Shown piece by piece: positions 7,984 through 16,305 of a stretch of DNA of 64,000 nt. The position numbers and the translations under genes were made by a program. The notes beneath the pieces were generated by a model that saw only the letters and a list, made by a program, of their open reading frames with translations, was not told where the DNA came from and did no database searches. The stretch comes from Leptospira inadai serovar Lyme str. 10 (GTDB lineage Bacteria > Spirochaetota > Leptospiria > Leptospirales > Leptospiraceae), in contig NZ_AHMM02000023.1 in assembly GCF_000243675.2 (NCBI RefSeq), positions 62,001 to 126,000 on the forward strand. The letters are read 5' to 3'. Numbering within the stretch: the first letter of the stretch is position 1; the number at the start of each line of letters is the position of its first letter.

Positions 7984-9737
7984 ATATTCGATCAACAGGT
8001 GATTTTCTTCGGGAACTTTCCAGGCAGAATGAATTATTGGAAATCGCGGATCCGATTGATCCGATTTTGGAGCTCGCGGAATTGCAGCGAAGAGTCGTAG
8101 CCAAACGCGGACCGGCATTACTTTTTCGGAATGTAATCGGATCGAAGATTCCCGTGGCTACGAATCTGTACGGATCAAAAAAGAGGATTCGTATCGCTTT
8201 CGGGGAGGATCCGGAACGCTTCGTGCAAAGGATCGCATATTCCGCAAAACATCTGCTGCCGCCTACTTTCGGAAAAGTTTGGGAACTCAGGTCCCTGGCT
8301 TGGGCGGCTCTTAAAATCGGCCTGCGTAAAATTTCCTCTCCGGCCGTTTTGGAAATCGAGGAAGAAAGCTTGGATGCGCTTCCCGCAATCAAATCCTGGC
8401 CAAAGGATGCAGGCCGATTTATTACGCTACCCTTAGTTTATACGGAAAGTCCTTCAACGGGAAAGGGAAATTTAGGAATGTATCGAATCCAATTTCACGG
8501 ACCGAAACAAACCGGAATGCATATACAAATCCATCGAGGCGGAGGATTTCACTACCACGAGGCGGAGAAAAAAGGCCAAGCCTTACCGGCCCATATTTAC
8601 GTAGGAGGTCCTCCGGCCCTTACGATCGCCGCAGTCGCTCCTCTTCCTGAAGAAATCAGCGAATTTCTTTTGGCTTCGCTGTTATTGGGCGAGAGATTGA
8701 GAATTTCCGGAAAACCTCCGGTAAGTCCGTTGCCCATAATTGCGGACGCTGATTTCGCTTTGATCGGAAAAATTCCCCCGAAAATCAGGAAGCCTGAAGG
8801 ACCGTTTGGCGATCATTACGGTTACTACGCTCTTAAGCACGATTATCCCGTATTCGAGGTGGATCGTATCTTTCGCAGAAAGGATGCGGTATGGCCTGCT
8901 ACCGTAGTAGGACGTCCCCCTCAGGAAGACCATTGGATTGCTGAGTACCTGCAAGATTTATTATCTCCTTTGTTTCCTTTAGTCATGCCGCAAGTAAAAG
9001 GCGTCTGGGCTTACGAAGAATCCGGAGTCCATTCTCTTGCGGCGGCGATCGTGCAGGAGCGTTACGGGAAAGAAGCATTTATGGGCGCCTTGCGTATATT
9101 AGGAGAGGGCCAGCTCTCGCTTACGAAAGTACTGATGGTAACGGATCAGGAAGTCGAGCTGAAGGATTTTAAGAAAGTATTTTCGACGATTCTCGAGAGG
9201 TTCGATCCGGAAACCGATCTCCATATTTTCTCGAATATCGCGCAGGACACGTTGGATTATACCGGACCTAAGGTGAATGAAGGGAGTAAGGCGGTCTTCT
9301 TGGGAGTGGGGAACAAATTGCGAAAACTAAAATCCAAAATCGATGTCTCCTTCAAAAATTCCAAATTTAAAAAACCCAAGGTCTATTGCCCGGGTGCCCT
9401 CGTCGTCTCGGGGACTCCTTACAAGCGCGGAGACAAGCTGGCGGAACTATTGCTGAAGGAATCCGCTATTCGGGAATTTACATTCGTATTTTTAGTGGAT
9501 GATTCGGAGGAGGCGACCGCATCGGATCACGATTTCATTTGGAACATATTTACTCGATTCGAACCGGCGGCAGACATTTACGGAAACTTTCAAGTTCGAA
9601 GGAATCATCTTTCTTTTTCTTCGCCGGTAGTCATCGACGCTCGTCTTAAAGATTGGTATCCTGACGTTCTCGAGCCGGACCCTAAGATAGCTAAACGGGT
9701 CGAAGATAGATTTGGTGGACTTTTAAGTTCCCTTTGA
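7980..9737 (+). CDS. UbiD-family (prenylated-FMN) decarboxylase
   Basis: A 585-residue member of the UbiD family, which decarboxylates aromatic or unsaturated acids using prenylated FMN. Family features seen include the N-terminal RGPALLFRNV-like segment, GMHIQIHRGGGFHY, PEGPFGDHYGYYAL, and the region VTDQEVELKDFKKV. Its length is well above E. coli UbiD (about 500) and closer to the long decarboxylases assigned to the futalosine menaquinone pathway, so a quinone-biosynthetic role is likely; which quinone is not shown here. It starts inside the mutY stop codon and is followed four bases later by hldD. No UbiX-type flavin prenyltransferase is seen in the window. Confidence 0.88.
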   Translation: MNIRSTGDFLRELSRQNELLEIADPIDPILELAELQRRVVAKRGPALLFRNVIGSKIPVATNLYGSKKRIRIAFGEDPERFVQRIAYSAKHLLPPTFGKVWELRSLAWAALKIGLRKISSPAVLEIEEESLDALPAIKSWPKDAGRFITLPLVYTESPSTGKGNLGMYRIQFHGPKQTGMHIQIHRGGGFHYHEAEKKGQALPAHIYVGGPPALTIAAVAPLPEEISEFLLASLLLGERLRISGKPPVSPLPIIADADFALIGKIPPKIRKPEGPFGDHYGYYALKHDYPVFEVDRIFRRKDAVWPATVVGRPPQEDHWIAEYLQDLLSPLFPLVMPQVKGVWAYEESGVHSLAAAIVQERYGKEAFMGALRILGEGQLSLTKVLMVTDQEVELKDFKKVFSTILERFDPETDLHIFSNIAQDTLDYTGPKVNEGSKAVFLGVGNKLRKLKSKIDVSFKNSKFKKPKVYCPGALVVSGTPYKRGDKLAELLLKESAIREFTFVFLVDDSEEATASDHDFIWNIFTRFEPAADIYGNFQVRRNHLSFSSPVVIDARLKDWYPDVLEPDPKIAKRVEDRFGGLLSSL

Positions 9738-9741
9738 TCGA

Positions 9742-10719
9742 ATGGAACTCATGTCTAGGATTCGAGTTATTATTACCGGCGGAGCGGGTTTGATCGGAAG
9801 CAATCTGGTGCGTCTTCTGAATGAGAGAGGTGTGGAAGATATTTTACTCGTGGATCACTTGGGAATCTCATCCAAATGGAAAAATTTGCGAGACTTATGC
9901 TATACTGATTATCTCGAGAAAGAAGATTTTCTATCCAGAGTGATTTCGGGGCAATTACCGAAGGGTTATACTCATGTTTTACATATGGGAGCCTGTTCGT
10001 CTACGACGGAATCGGATGCATCCTATCTGATCCAAAATAATTTCGAATACACGAAAGTGCTCGCGGAAGCTTGTTTGGATAAGAATGTTCGCTTTCTCTA
10101 TGCTTCCTCGGCGGCGACGTACGGAGACGGGACTTACGGTTATGACGATAAGGCTTCGATTGCAGATTTACGTCCTCTGAATATGTACGGTTATTCCAAG
10201 CATATGTTCGATTTATACGCCCAAAAGAAAGGTTATCTCTCAAAGATCACAGGCGTAAAATTCTTTAACGTTTTCGGTTTCGGTGAGGCGCATAAGGGTG
10301 ATATGCGATCCGTGGTTTTGAAAGGATATGAACAAATTTTATCGGAAGGGAAGATCCGGCTGTTTAAATCTTATAAGCTAGAATATGCGGACGGAGAGCA
10401 GAAGCGCGATTTTCTATACGTAAAAGACGCGGCTAAAATCGCGATCCACCTATTTTCGGGAAATCATTTCGGTCTTTTCAATGTGGGAAGAGGTGTGGCG
10501 GAAACTTGGTTGGATTTAGCGAATGGACTGTTTAGCGCTTTAGATCGACCGAATCGGGTCGAATTCGTGGAAATGCCGGAGGGTCTAAAGGCAAAATACC
10601 AATATTATACGAAAGCCTCTACGGAAAAATTACTTTCCACCGGTTATGCAGAAGGTTTTACCGATCTTAAAACTGCGATTGCGGATTACGTAAAACTTCT
10701 GCAAACCCAATTAGAGTAA
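9742..10719 (+). CDS. hldD: ADP-L-glycero-D-manno-heptose 6-epimerase
   Basis: Converts ADP-D-glycero- to ADP-L-glycero-manno-heptose for the LPS inner core. It is an extended SDR enzyme: the NADP-binding motif GGAGLIGSN is at 13-21, the HMGACSSTTE segment at 81-90, the YASSAATYGDG motif at 120-130, and the catalytic Tyr149/Lys153 in MYGYSK. The length (325) and these HldD-specific strings separate it from generic UDP-galactose epimerases. The start may be ATG 9742 or 9751 (MSRIRVI); both fit. It is the last gene of the mutY-ubiD-hldD operon and is followed immediately by a strong GC hairpin. Confidence 0.93.
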   Translation: MELMSRIRVIITGGAGLIGSNLVRLLNERGVEDILLVDHLGISSKWKNLRDLCYTDYLEKEDFLSRVISGQLPKGYTHVLHMGACSSTTESDASYLIQNNFEYTKVLAEACLDKNVRFLYASSAATYGDGTYGYDDKASIADLRPLNMYGYSKHMFDLYAQKKGYLSKITGVKFFNVFGFGEAHKGDMRSVVLKGYEQILSEGKIRLFKSYKLEYADGEQKRDFLYVKDAAKIAIHLFSGNHFGLFNVGRGVAETWLDLANGLFSALDRPNRVEFVEMPEGLKAKYQYYTKASTEKLLSTGYAEGFTDLKTAIADYVKLLQTQLE

Positions 10720-10737
10720 GGGGGCCGGGCGGCCCCC
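10720..10737. terminator. GC-rich hairpin between convergent genes
   Basis: GGGGGCC (10720-10726) pairs with GGCCCCC (10731-10737) around a four-base loop. It begins at the base after the hldD stop codon and faces the end of the arsR-type gene. No clear T-tract follows on either strand, so it may block exonucleases or act only as a weak bidirectional terminator. Confidence 0.5.
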
Positions 10738-10754
10738 ATAAATAGTAGAGGTTC

Positions 10755-11057
10755 TTACTTCGAGAAAATTTGAAGTAAAGACTTTGCGAAGCTTTTGAAT
10801 TTCTGATCTTTAATGGAATAGAAAACTTGATTGGATACTTTCTTACTACCAAGATATCCGGCTTCCTTCATCTTACTTAAATGTTGGGAAGCAGCTGATT
10901 GGCTGATTCCTAACGCGTCGACTAACTCACCAACGCTGTGTTCTTTTTTAGATAAATACAGTAGAATTTTTAATCTGTCAGGATGAGCTACTGCTTTTAA
11001 TCCGCGGATGGTCGAGTCCAGGTGGGCTTTCTTGATTTCTAACTTTTGGGCTGCCAT
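10755..11057 (-). CDS. ArsR-family winged-helix regulator
   Basis: A 100-residue DNA-binding repressor-type protein. The winged-helix core is clear: AHPDRLKILLYLS, then recognition region SVGELVDALGISQSAASQHLSKMKEAGYL, then the wing (SKKVSNQVFYSI). It contains no cysteine and no obvious metal-site histidine cluster, so it is unlikely to sense arsenic or other thiophilic metals. The ligand is unknown. A good promoter lies upstream (11085-11112), and AAGGA sits just before the ATG. No target gene is adjacent; autoregulation is plausible but not shown. Confidence 0.9.
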   Translation of the reverse strand: MAAQKLEIKKAHLDSTIRGLKAVAHPDRLKILLYLSKKEHSVGELVDALGISQSAASQHLSKMKEAGYLGSKKVSNQVFYSIKDQKFKSFAKSLLQIFSK

Positions 11058-11084
11058 TTTATTCCTTCAATAGAGTTTGAATCC

Positions 11085-11112
11085 ATAATATAGGAGAGTC
11101 ACAATTTTTCAA
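11085..11112 (-). promoter_or_regulatory. predicted sigma-70 promoter of the arsR-type gene
   Basis: Read on the minus strand, TTGAAA (11112-11107) and TATTAT (11090-11085) are separated by 16 bases. The expected transcription start is about 20 bases upstream of the ATG at 11057. The match to the sigma-70 consensus is good, but it has not been tested. Confidence 0.5.
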
Positions 11113-11427
11113 GGATTTACGTCTTAATTAGCGGTTTTTTATCGTTATGTCTAATTGTGTAAATTATGATATTTTTATGAAATTATAAAGGTAAAAGATT
11201 ACATTAATATTCTATTTGAATGTACGGCTTAGAAAAATTCGAATATTATGGAATTCTACAGATCCTTCGAATTGGGTTCGAAGAGAGAACGATCGGAGAT
11301 CCGTGCTACGGTAAAAAATTAGTATATTCTGAAGAATTAAGAGAGAAATTTGAAGATGGAGATTGTTGTAGGAATGAAAGGAGCGGACTTATCGATTTCA
11401 TCCGCTCAAGGTCGGTTAGGTGGAGAC
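11113..11427. other. 315-base spacer, no gene recognised
   Basis: AT-rich spacer between the arsR-type gene (transcribed away) and the 3' end of the SDR gene on the same strand. A plus-strand frame at 11220-11483 is open but its product is low-complexity (Arg/Leu repeats at the end), lacks a ribosome site and overlaps the SDR gene, so I do not call it. No tRNA, strong hairpin or repeat was seen. Confidence 0.6.
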
Positions 11428-12198
11428 TTAAATTTTCACTCCGCCTGAAATTTCGAGTACGACTCCGTCTACGAGTTCGTTAGTCGCGATAAATGCTGCA
11501 GTCTCGGCTATTTCACTCGGATAGCCCAGTCTTCCGATCGGAATTTGAGTTTCCCACTTTTTTAATGCTTCCGGATTCATATCCTTCATGACCATCTCGG
11601 TGGCGATAAAGCCGGGAGCGATTCCAGCTACACGAATCCCGTAACGACTTAGCTCTTTTGCCCAAAGTTTCGTCATGGCGGCAACTCCCGCTTTTGCGGC
11701 AGAGTAGTTGGTTTGACCTGGATTTCCATGCATAGCGACAGAAGCGATTGGAATGATGATTCCTTTAGATCCGGTATTGATCATCTGTACGGCCGCTTCT
11801 CTTCCCGTTAAAAAAACTCCGGTTAAATTGACATCTATCACCGATTGCCAATTGGATAAGGAAAGCTTGGATGCAACCTTGCCGGTTTGTTTATCGGTTT
11901 TTACGAGTAATCCGTCTCGTAGAATTCCCGCGTTTAGCACCGCAATATCCAAACTTCCGAATTTTGAAACGGCCGTTTCCATGAGAGCCTCTGCGTCGGA
12001 TTCCTTGGAAACATCGGTTCGCACCGCGATCGCTTTGACGCCTAACGCTTCTATTTCCTTTAACGCTTCGGCCAATTTTTCCTCCGAGATATCGGAAAGA
12101 ACGATGTTTGCGCCTAGTTTTGCAAAATGCTCGGCCATCGCTTTGCCTAAGCCTCCGGCCGAACCGGTAATGACTGCGGTTTTACCTGTTATTTCCAA
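11428..12198 (-). CDS. SDR-family oxidoreductase (FabG-like)
   Basis: A 256-residue classical short-chain dehydrogenase using NAD(P)H. It shows the Rossmann motif TGSAGGLG (11-18), NAG (89-91), catalytic Asn124, Ser153, Tyr165 and Lys169 (YSAAK), and the PGFIATEM segment that follows. It resembles 3-oxoacyl-ACP reductase, but the substrate cannot be fixed from sequence, and an unusual insert near 100-112 ([14 protein letters not shown]) is more like acetoacetyl-CoA or alcohol dehydrogenase variants. Its start codon lies inside the 3' end of the upstream GHKL-like gene (17-base overlap), so the two are translationally linked. Confidence 0.85.
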   Translation of the reverse strand: MEITGKTAVITGSAGGLGKAMAEHFAKLGANIVLSDISEEKLAEALKEIEALGVKAIAVRTDVSKESDAEALMETAVSKFGSLDIAVLNAGILRDGLLVKTDKQTGKVASKLSLSNWQSVIDVNLTGVFLTGREAAVQMINTGSKGIIIPIASVAMHGNPGQTNYSAAKAGVAAMTKLWAKELSRYGIRVAGIAPGFIATEMVMKDMNPEALKKWETQIPIGRLGYPSEIAETAAFIATNELVDGVVLEISGGVKI

Positions 12199-12886
12199 CT
12201 TGGTTGATTTCCTTGCTTCTTATTGTTACGTATTTATCCGTGAAGGGAATTTCAACGCGAGCGACTGTTTCGGAAGCTTGCGTTTGGATTCGAAAGAGGT
12301 TCGGGTCTATATTTTCGCTTTTTAATAAAATCATAATCAACGCGATTCCGAGTCCCGCTCCTTCCGTATTGTCCATATTATCCATATAGAACTCGGCGAT
12401 ATCGTTGTATTCCATCGCCTTTTTCATTTTCTCACGCATCCGAACTTCTTCGATATCGATGACGGGGGTATTATTGGCTACTTCGACGACCAAACCGTCG
12501 GAACTGTAAACAACGTTGATTTTTACATAAACTCCGCGCGCTAGGCATCGTTTTCCGAACTCGTCGGCCATTTTTTCGGAAAAATTTTCCTTAAATTGGG
12601 AGAGCGCTTGGTCATAATGCTCTGGATTTCGAATATCCAGGCCTAGGTCCTCGAAAAAGATCCGCTTTTGGTTTGCTTTGACCCCGTTGATTGCCATTTC
12701 CTTGGTGATCGTGTAAAGCATTTCGATATATCTAGATTGTCCGACTTTCTCTAAAACTTCCGTAAGGATACGTAGAACGTACTTTTCCAGTTTAGAATTC
12801 ATTCGGGAGGATTGAACGGAAATTCGGGAACGGCCTTTGATGTAATCAGTGAGCTGGGCGTCTAAATGTTTAAAGCTTTTTGCCAT
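12182..12886 (-). CDS. orphan GHKL-type (HATPase-like) protein
   Basis: A 234-residue soluble protein. The region [14 protein letters not shown] resembles the N-box of histidine-kinase/RsbW-type ATPases, and [16 protein letters not shown] near residue 190 resembles the G-box. A stretch before it ([26 protein letters not shown]) looks like the two central strands. There is no dimerisation/phospho-acceptor domain, sensor or membrane segment, so it is not a conventional kinase. I start it at ATG 12886 (MAKSFKHL), which has AAGGA just upstream, rather than 12946. It overlaps the downstream SDR gene by 17 bases. Function unknown; a signalling or anti-sigma-like role is only a guess. Confidence 0.7.
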   Translation of the reverse strand: MAKSFKHLDAQLTDYIKGRSRISVQSSRMNSKLEKYVLRILTEVLEKVGQSRYIEMLYTITKEMAINGVKANQKRIFFEDLGLDIRNPEHYDQALSQFKENFSEKMADEFGKRCLARGVYVKINVVYSSDGLVVEVANNTPVIDIEEVRMREKMKKAMEYNDIAEFYMDNMDNTEGAGLGIALIMILLKSENIDPNLFRIQTQASETVARVEIPFTDKYVTIRSKEINQVGNNR

Positions 12887-13167
12887 GCTCGTCCTTCGAG
12901 GTGTGAGGATCGAGGTCCAGTCTTTCGATTTCCCGGATTCATGCAATCAAAAATCCGAATCATTCAACCATTGGAATTCTTACAAAAAGGTAATTTATTC
13001 TAAAGTAAATCGGCAGGGTCGTCGCTCGAAATTGATTTTTGTCTTATATTCGATTTTTGCAAAAAAGGTTAAATTAGTCGAAACTTAGTCGAATTCCATC
13101 GTTTTGAAAATTCTTCACCTTATAAATTCGGAATCCGTTTGGATTTTTGGAAAAAAGTAATCCTTTC

Positions 13168-13186
13168 GGAGGGTTTCCCTCCTTTT
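13168..13186 (+). terminator. rho-independent terminator upstream of recN
   Basis: GGAGGG (13168-13173), a TTT loop, CCCTCC (13177-13182) and four T residues. It is oriented for plus-strand transcription, yet no plus-strand coding sequence ends before it; the nearest gene upstream runs the other way. Confidence 0.55.
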
Positions 13187-13268
13187 CTCTAGATTCTTTT
13201 CGTTAGTTCGGGTCTTTTTTAGATCCTAAACTGGCGCTTATTTTTAGGATTACTATACAAAAAAATAG

Positions 13269-13297
13269 TTGTCAAAAATCTATTGATAAACTAATAT
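13269..13297 (+). promoter_or_regulatory. predicted sigma-70 promoter of recN
   Basis: TTGTCA (13269-13274) and TAATAT (13292-13297) are spaced by 17 bases in a very AT-rich stretch, 28 bases before the recN ATG. Leptospira SOS control was considered: I did not find a convincing LexA-type palindrome in the spacer. Confidence 0.5.
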
Positions 13298-13325
13298 ATA
13301 GCAATTAATTGAGTAGGATATTGAT

Positions 13326-15032
13326 ATGCTTCAGATGTTATTGATCCGGGATTTCGCCTTACTTGAATCGGCCCAAATTGAATTTAGAGCAGGCTTAACG
13401 TCAATTACCGGGGAAACCGGCTCGGGAAAGTCGCTCTTATTGGATGCCGTTTCGTCTCTGTTAGGTGGGAAAAGCAGTGCGATCGATATTCGAACTGGGG
13501 CGGACAAATATATCTTGGAGGCGGTTTGGGACATTAGCGCCAATTTACCTGTTAGGGATTGGTTACAGGAAAAGGGGATTCCTTCCGAGGGAAAGGAGCT
13601 GATTCTACGGAAAGAGTTTGCAAGGGACGGAAAATCCAAGATTCAAATCAATCACACCTTATCCTCCGCCCAGGTATTACGTGGATTAGGCGAATTACTC
13701 GCTGAAGTTCATAACCAAAACGATCAGATTCTGCTTTTAGACAAAACACAGCAGATCGATATTTTAGACACATATGCAGGCCTATATCCTCTCCGATCCG
13801 AAGTAAAAGAATCATTTTTGACATACCGGAGTCTAAGAAAGCGTTTAGAGGAGATCGAGGCAAATTACGGGGATAAGAATCGAAAAAAGGAAATCCTTCA
13901 ATACCAAATCGATGAGATTCAAGCGGCAGGTTTAAAGGAAGGAGAAGAGGAAGATCTAATAAAGGAAGAAAAGCTTCTTTCTCACGGTGAGCGGCTTTCC
14001 GAGAATTTAGAAATAATCAGCGGACTGCTATCGGAAAGCGAAAGTTCGGTTTTGAGCGTATTCCCTCGTATTTTAGTGGCTGCGGAAAAGATGAAAGCGA
14101 TTCATTCCGATTACTCGGAATTGGAATCATCCATTCGGGAAGCATACGTTACTCTCCGTGAAATTAATACGACTGCACAAGATCAGAAGGACGAAGTCTT
14201 TTTTTCTCCGGACAGATTGGCACATGTACAGAGCCGACTGGATCTGATACAAAAGCTGAAGAAGAAATATGGGGGGAGTATTCAGGAAATTTTACTTTCC
14301 AAGAAAAATGCGGAAAACGAGCTCGAAGCATTGGCGCAGAATATGGATTCGAAGCAATCCCTCGAGAGAGAGAAGAAAAAGGCGACTGAAAAGCTTGCGC
14401 AACTATGCATGCAATTGTCTAAGGCCAGGCGGGAATCTTTAAATCGTTTCGAAACTAGACTCAAATCCGAATTGGATGTCCTAGGCATGCCCGGTGCAGG
14501 GATTCAGGTAGTATTACGTTGGGAATCCAGCGCCGAAGGAGAAGTCGAGGCCCAGGGAAAATCATACGTAGTCAATGAGTATGGACTGGACCAGGCGGAA
14601 TTCTATTTCAGTCCGAATCCGGGAGAAAAACCTCGGCCCCTGCGTAAAATCGCTTCTGGGGGAGAAATTTCCAGAGTGATGCTGGCCATTAAAAGTGTAT
14701 TGGGCTCGAATCATGATGGAAAAGTTCTAGTGCTGGATGAAATCGATTCCGGTCTAGGCGGAGAGATCGCAATGGATGTTGCAAAGAAATTACGAATGCT
14801 AGCGAAGACTCACCAGATTCTTCTTGTTACTCACCTGCAACAAATTGCCGCAGCGGCCGATCACCATCTCAAAGTGAGTAAGCGAGTAAAAGAAGGTAGA
14901 ACTCTTTCCGACACTGAATTTTTAGGAATGGAAGAGAGAACCTTGGAACTTGCTAGAATGATCTCGGGTCAGACTGTTTCGCGGGGTGCTCTTGACCATG
15001 CGAAAGAGTTGCTGAAAAAGAAGGCGGTATGA
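13326..15032 (+). CDS. recN: DNA repair protein RecN
   Basis: SMC-like ATPase acting in double-strand-break repair. Walker A GETGSGKS is at 29-36. The ABC signature region [18 protein letters not shown] and Walker [15 protein letters not shown] lie in the C-terminal third, and [11 protein letters not shown] provides the switch histidine. A coiled-coil arm with Glu/Lys-rich heptads fills the centre (about 150-370). The 568 residues are the usual family length. It begins at ATG 13326 after a well-formed promoter and is followed by a 9-bp inverted repeat before exbB. Confidence 0.95.
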   Translation: MLQMLLIRDFALLESAQIEFRAGLTSITGETGSGKSLLLDAVSSLLGGKSSAIDIRTGADKYILEAVWDISANLPVRDWLQEKGIPSEGKELILRKEFARDGKSKIQINHTLSSAQVLRGLGELLAEVHNQNDQILLLDKTQQIDILDTYAGLYPLRSEVKESFLTYRSLRKRLEEIEANYGDKNRKKEILQYQIDEIQAAGLKEGEEEDLIKEEKLLSHGERLSENLEIISGLLSESESSVLSVFPRILVAAEKMKAIHSDYSELESSIREAYVTLREINTTAQDQKDEVFFSPDRLAHVQSRLDLIQKLKKKYGGSIQEILLSKKNAENELEALAQNMDSKQSLEREKKKATEKLAQLCMQLSKARRESLNRFETRLKSELDVLGMPGAGIQVVLRWESSAEGEVEAQGKSYVVNEYGLDQAEFYFSPNPGEKPRPLRKIASGGEISRVMLAIKSVLGSNHDGKVLVLDEIDSGLGGEIAMDVAKKLRMLAKTHQILLVTHLQQIAAAADHHLKVSKRVKEGRTLSDTEFLGMEERTLELARMISGQTVSRGALDHAKELLKKKAV

Positions 15033-15051
15033 TTAGACAGTCTTCCAATGA

Positions 15052-15081
15052 TTTTACCGGGGACTTTCGTCGCCGGTAAAA
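15052..15081. terminator. 9-bp inverted repeat downstream of recN
   Basis: TTTTACCGG (15052-15060) pairs with CCGGTAAAA (15073-15081) around a 12-base loop, starting 19 bases after the recN stop. There is no T-run after it, so it is either a weak terminator or an RNA stability element between recN and exbB. Confidence 0.4.
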
Positions 15082-15159
15082 AGGAAGCATTCTTTCTAAA
15101 AATCGTTTGGCAGGTACAGCCGAGTCAGAAACTCTACTCCTTGGAGAACTTCGACCGAC

Positions 15160-15765
15160 ATGATTCTTGCCAAAACTGATTCTTTGGTTTCCATCATTCC
15201 TCCGGAAACGATCCCGATTTTAATCCTTCTAGTTTCGATTATCGGGTTCACAATTATAATTGAAAGATTGATCTTTTTTTCGCGTTGGAAAGCGATTTCT
15301 CCCGACGAATGGAGACGAGTAAAAGATCTATTAAACGAGAAAAATTATGATTCCGCTTCGGATCTCCTTCGCAGCCTAAGCCAAGGCCCCACATCTCAAG
15401 TCATACAAGCAGGTATTGCTCAGTTTAAGAGAAAGACTTCGGCAGTAGAAGACGAAATTCTAAGCCAGGGTTTAAGCCAGATTCAACGGATGGATAAATT
15501 TCTTTCCGCTCTGGCGACGATTGCGACCATCGCACCGTTATTGGGAGTTTTGGGAACGGTTGTGGGAATTATTCGCTCCTTTGCGGAAGGTTCCGGAACC
15601 AAAGGCGCGGAGGTCGGAATTAGCGAGGCCTTGATCACCACCGCAATGGGGCTGGCAGTTGCCATTCCTGCGTACATTTTTAATAATTTTTTTCAAAAGA
15701 AGAAGGATGACGCAATTTCCGAAATGGAAACACTTTCAGAGCAAGCCTTAAGGTATTTGAAATAA
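15160..15765 (+). CDS. MotA/TolQ/ExbB proton-channel family protein
   Basis: Inner-membrane proton channel subunit of 201 residues that energises outer-membrane processes with an ExbD/TolR partner. Three membrane segments are visible: about 18-42 ([15 protein letters not shown]), 110-140 ([19 protein letters not shown]) and 148-175 ([16 protein letters not shown]). The conserved motif [14 protein letters not shown] and the [15 protein letters not shown] segment are diagnostic. The ExbD gene follows after two bases, and bamA comes next. Whether it works with TonB or with a Tol-like system cannot be told, since neither TonB nor TolA/TolB is in the window. Confidence 0.93.
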   Translation: MILAKTDSLVSIIPPETIPILILLVSIIGFTIIIERLIFFSRWKAISPDEWRRVKDLLNEKNYDSASDLLRSLSQGPTSQVIQAGIAQFKRKTSAVEDEILSQGLSQIQRMDKFLSALATIATIAPLLGVLGTVVGIIRSFAEGSGTKGAEVGISEALITTAMGLAVAIPAYIFNNFFQKKKDDAISEMETLSEQALRYLK

Positions 15766-15767
15766 CG

Positions 15768-16223
15768 ATGAGATTCAAGAAGTGGAGAAGTCAAAGCAAC
15801 GGATATAGGGCCGGGCAAATCGAGCTTGCGCCTATGATCGACGTTATCTGCTTTATCGTTATTTACTTCCTTATGAACGCTACTTTGGAAAAATCGACAG
15901 TGATTAAAATCGAATTGCCGCGTTCTTCCAGCACTGCACAGGAAAAGAAGAAGGACGAGCTAGTCATTACCATCAATAAGGATGGAAAGATTTTCTTAGA
16001 TAAAGATACGGAACCTGTCGCTCTGGAAAAACTGACGGATAAGATTAGGGTATTCATGGGTCCTGAAGATAAGGACAAAAAAGAAGCCAATAAAAATAGA
16101 GTTATCATCAGAGGCGATGGCGGCGCAAATTACCAAACCATCGTAAAAGTAATAGATAAAGTAAATGAAGCGGGCGTTACCAGATTCAATTTATCGATGG
16201 TGCGTCAGCCTGGTGGTAAATGA
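15768..16223 (+). CDS. ExbD/TolR-family biopolymer transport protein
   Basis: Partner of the preceding channel protein, 151 residues, anchored by one N-terminal membrane helix (about 22-42). The proton-accepting aspartate of the family is present in [12 protein letters not shown] (Asp25). A periplasmic domain follows with the typical [14 protein letters not shown] and [28 protein letters not shown] segments. The start lies two bases after the exbB-type stop, so the two are co-translated. Ends 82 bases before bamA. Confidence 0.93.
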   Translation: MRFKKWRSQSNGYRAGQIELAPMIDVICFIVIYFLMNATLEKSTVIKIELPRSSSTAQEKKKDELVITINKDGKIFLDKDTEPVALEKLTDKIRVFMGPEDKDKKEANKNRVIIRGDGGANYQTIVKVIDKVNEAGVTRFNLSMVRQPGGK

Positions 16224-16305
16224 ACGAACTATAAATGGGGAGACGAAGGATCTTCCAATGAAGTTTTTCCTGTATTTTGGAGGAATTTAGAACCTACTAA
16301 AAAGG

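Larger units (their letters stand above)
12887..13325. other. 439-base divergent spacer with terminator and promoter
   Basis: Spacer between the divergent GHKL-like gene and recN. It holds a plus-strand hairpin with T-tail (13168-13186) and a predicted recN promoter (13269-13297). The bases from 12887 to about 13160 contain no convincing gene; a short plus-strand frame (12849-13088) has no ribosome site and no recognisable protein features. Because a plus-oriented terminator lies here with no plus-strand gene before it, a small RNA or leader transcript is possible. Confidence 0.5.

Noticed and set aside
7898..8392. Minus-strand 164-residue frame
   Set aside because: Lies across the mutY-ubiD junction, both well supported; no domain in the product.
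11220..11483. Plus-strand 87-residue frame
   Set aside because: No ribosome site, low-complexity Arg/Leu end, overlaps the SDR gene.
11753..12325. Plus-strand 190-residue frame
   Set aside because: Antisense to two well-supported genes; product is a codon-complement shadow.
12849..13088. Plus-strand 79-residue frame upstream of recN
   Set aside because: No ribosome site or recognisable features; the span is more likely noncoding.
13191..13325. LexA/SOS box upstream of recN
   Set aside because: recN is often SOS-controlled, but I saw no convincing palindromic LexA-type site near the predicted promoter.
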